A model generated the notes under the pieces. The model saw only the letters and a program-made list of their open reading frames with translations. It searched no databases and was not told the DNA's origin. This document shows, one piece after another, positions 18,652 through 20,109 of a stretch of DNA of 20,109 nucleotides. This DNA comes from DASUZB01 sp036377075. Lineage in GTDB: Bacteria; Actinomycetota; CALGFH01. Positions within the stretch are counted from its first letter, which is position 1. Each line of letters opens with the position of its first letter. The position numbers were made by a program, and so were the translations under genes. The stretch spans positions 1 through 20,109 of the forward strand of contig DASUZB010000226.1 of assembly GCA_036377075.1 (NCBI GenBank), written 5' to 3'.

Positions 18652-20109
18652 AGCACCTCCTCCCGTAGCAGCGCGGGTCGTGCCGCGCGGACCAGTCCCG
18701 CCACGACCAGCGACAGGCCCACGGCGACGAGCGCAAGGGCCAGCCCGGCGCCGACGGTCAGCGCCGGCCAGTCGGGCAGGTGCAGGGCCGGCGGCACCCT
18801 CGGCGGGTCCAGGAACTGCGGTACTGCCGGCAGGGCGACCAGCGCGGTGACCAGCCCGACGGCGCCACCGGCGAGGACCCCCCAGCCGACGAGCACGGCG
18901 TGTTCCAGCGCGAGCGGCAGCCACAGGTCCCGGTGGCGCGCGCCGAGCGCGTCGAGCACGGCGAGCTCGAAGCGCCGCCGCCGCCCGTTCAGGTACAGGT
19001 GCAGCATCACCCCGCCGGTAGCCAGCACCGCCGCCGTGGCAGCGCCCAGCACCAGCAGCAGCGCGAGCGCCGGCGCCTGGCGGCCCAGGTCGGCGCGGCG
19101 CCGCGCGGCGGTCAGGTCCTGCTCGATCCGCCCGCCCAGCCCCTCCAGCCGGCCGACCGCGGCGTCCGCCTCGGGCCCGGCCGCCGCCCAGACGTGGGCG
19201 CGCCCGGCCAGGACGGTGTCACGCCCGTACAGGAGCAGCCCGTCCAGGTCCACCAGCGCGGCGACGGACGCCCCGTTGGTCCCGGGCAGCGCCCGGGCGA
19301 CGCCGGTCACCTCGAGCTCGAGCAGGGTGCCCTGCGCGTCGTTCACGGCCACGAGCCCGCCGACCGCCTGGCCGGTTTCCTCCAGCAGGCCGGTGGTGAC
19401 CACTGCGGGCAGCTGTTCGGGCACCGCCGCGGAGTTGACCGTGACCCTCGCCCCGGGGTCGCTGTGCAGCGCCAGGACGAGCGCTCCGCCGCCGGTGGTG
19501 GCCGTCGCGGGCAGTGCCCGCCCCTGCGGGTCGCGGACGTGCCAGCGGCCGGGGTCGAACCCGCCGATCCGGCGCCACCTGCCGCCCTGGCGTGCCCGCA
19601 CCGCCTCGAACCGGTAGGTACCGGCGACGCCCGCAAGCTCCTCGCCCTCGTCGAGCCGCAACCGCAGCAGCCGGTGGGATTCGGTCGAGGCCGCCGTGCC
19701 CGCGCCCACGACCGCGCGGTAGGCGTGCCGGCCCTGCCGGAGCGGTCCGAGGAACACCTGGAGGATGCGCCCGTCGTCGCCGAGCAGCTCGGCGGTCAGC
19801 TCGGGCGGCGCCGGGCTTGCCACCGGGTCGGCCGCAAGTCGGACCTCGATCTCCCCGGCCGGTCCCAGGTCTGGCGGCGGGATCCTGGTGGGCGGCCGCA
19901 GCAGGTCGCGCAGCCGCTCCACGTCGGTGCTGCCCGCGACCTCCCGCTCGACGGGCAGCCCGGCGCTGAACGCCGAGGTCGCTGCGAGCCGGTCCTGCAG
20001 CAGGGACTCGCCGGCCGCCCGCAGGTACATGGCCCACGCCGCGGCCATGCCGACCGCGAACGCGGTCAGGGCGGTCAGCGCCAGCGTCAGCCCCGCCCTG
20101 GCGGCCAGG
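18648..20109 (-). CDS. FtsX/MacB-type ABC permease, N-terminus beyond the right edge
   Basis: At least 486 residues are visible and the frame is still open at 20109, upstream of the internal Met at 20048; the real start lies outside the window. The first visible part is a membrane segment (LTLALTALTAFAVGMAAAWA). A large, probably extracellular, beta-rich region of about 290 residues follows, for example RLLRLRLDEGEELAGVAGTY and ALPGTNGASVAALVDLDGLL. The C-terminus has the FtsX core: LALLLVLGAATAAVLATGGV, the loop RRRRFELAVLDALGARHRDL, then WGVLAGGAVGLVTALVALPA and LTVGAGLALALVAVGLSLVV. The 'R-x-x-E-x-A-x-L-x-A-L-G' loop is the classic FtsX/MacB coupling motif. With the downstream ATPase it should move or release an envelope substrate. 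Confidence 0.9.
   Translation of the reverse strand, partial: LAARAGLTLALTALTAFAVGMAAAWAMYLRAAGESLLQDRLAATSAFSAGLPVEREVAGSTDVERLRDLLRPPTRIPPPDLGPAGEIEVRLAADPVASPAPPELTAELLGDDGRILQVFLGPLRQGRHAYRAVVGAGTAASTESHRLLRLRLDEGEELAGVAGTYRFEAVRARQGGRWRRIGGFDPGRWHVRDPQGRALPATATTGGGALVLALHSDPGARVTVNSAAVPEQLPAVVTTGLLEETGQAVGGLVAVNDAQGTLLELEVTGVARALPGTNGASVAALVDLDGLLLYGRDTVLAGRAHVWAAAGPEADAAVGRLEGLGGRIEQDLTAARRRADLGRQAPALALLLVLGAATAAVLATGGVMLHLYLNGRRRRFELAVLDALGARHRDLWLPLALEHAVLVGWGVLAGGAVGLVTALVALPAVPQFLDPPRVPPALHLPDWPALTVGAGLALALVAVGLSLVVAGLVRAARPALLREEVL

Noticed and set aside
1..20109. tRNA, rRNA, CRISPR arrays, insertion sequences or phage genes
   Set aside because: None was seen on either strand: no array-like repeats, no transposase or integrase motifs, and no recognisable RNA gene sequence.

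Overview
The window is very GC-rich DNA with strong G/C preference at third codon positions and frequent GTG starts. Its gene set points to an actinobacterium: a Ddn-type deazaflavin (F420) oxidoreductase, a TIGR03086/mycothiol-isomerase-like metal protein, an ECF sigma factor with a SnoaL-like tail, and DesK/NarL-type two-component genes. The exact lineage cannot be read from the sequence. There are no rRNA, tRNA, CRISPR, phage or intact insertion-sequence signals.

Left part (1-8146), mostly minus strand and metabolic or stress related. After the start of a gene leaving the left edge come a cupin protein, the frameshifted tail of a VOC/glyoxalase gene, and a GNAT acetyltransferase. A divergent plus-strand VOC gene follows. 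Next are an aldo/keto reductase preceded by a TPR-LuxR regulator (a likely pair), a DUF899-Ddn two-gene operon, and an ECF sigma factor overlapping a TIGR03086 gene. A short codon-biased stretch directly behind the aldo/keto reductase stop may be another gene remnant.

Middle part (8147-11540) is sparse and looks decayed. It holds about 400 bp with no gene but with a G+C hairpin and a two-copy direct repeat. After that come a response-regulator N-terminus abutting the C-terminal tail of a different protein type, and a lipoprotein. A membrane methyltransferase broken by one missing base, the last ~60 codons of a FAD monooxygenase, and a DUF1579-like gene that seems to have lost its middle in frame complete the stretch.

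Right part (11543-20109). A serine beta-lactamase-like membrane hydrolase and an antibiotic-biosynthesis-monooxygenase-like protein form a minus-strand pair. Divergent from it is a compact plus-strand cassette: histidine kinase, response regulator (4-bp overlap), ABC ATPase, ABC-2 permease (4-bp overlap). This looks like a self-contained sensor and exporter unit. A perfect 13-bp-arm hairpin closes it and faces a convergent MacB/LolD-type ATPase plus FtsX-type permease (4-bp overlap), whose permease runs off the right edge. The ATPase has an unusual C-terminal extension resembling an AbrB-type swapped hairpin.

I found no convincing undescribed multi-gene system. The most interesting points are the cluster of partially deleted genes, the loss of the usual cysteine pair in the DUF899 protein, the sigma/TIGR03086 overlap, the ATPase extension and a few symmetric candidate operators.
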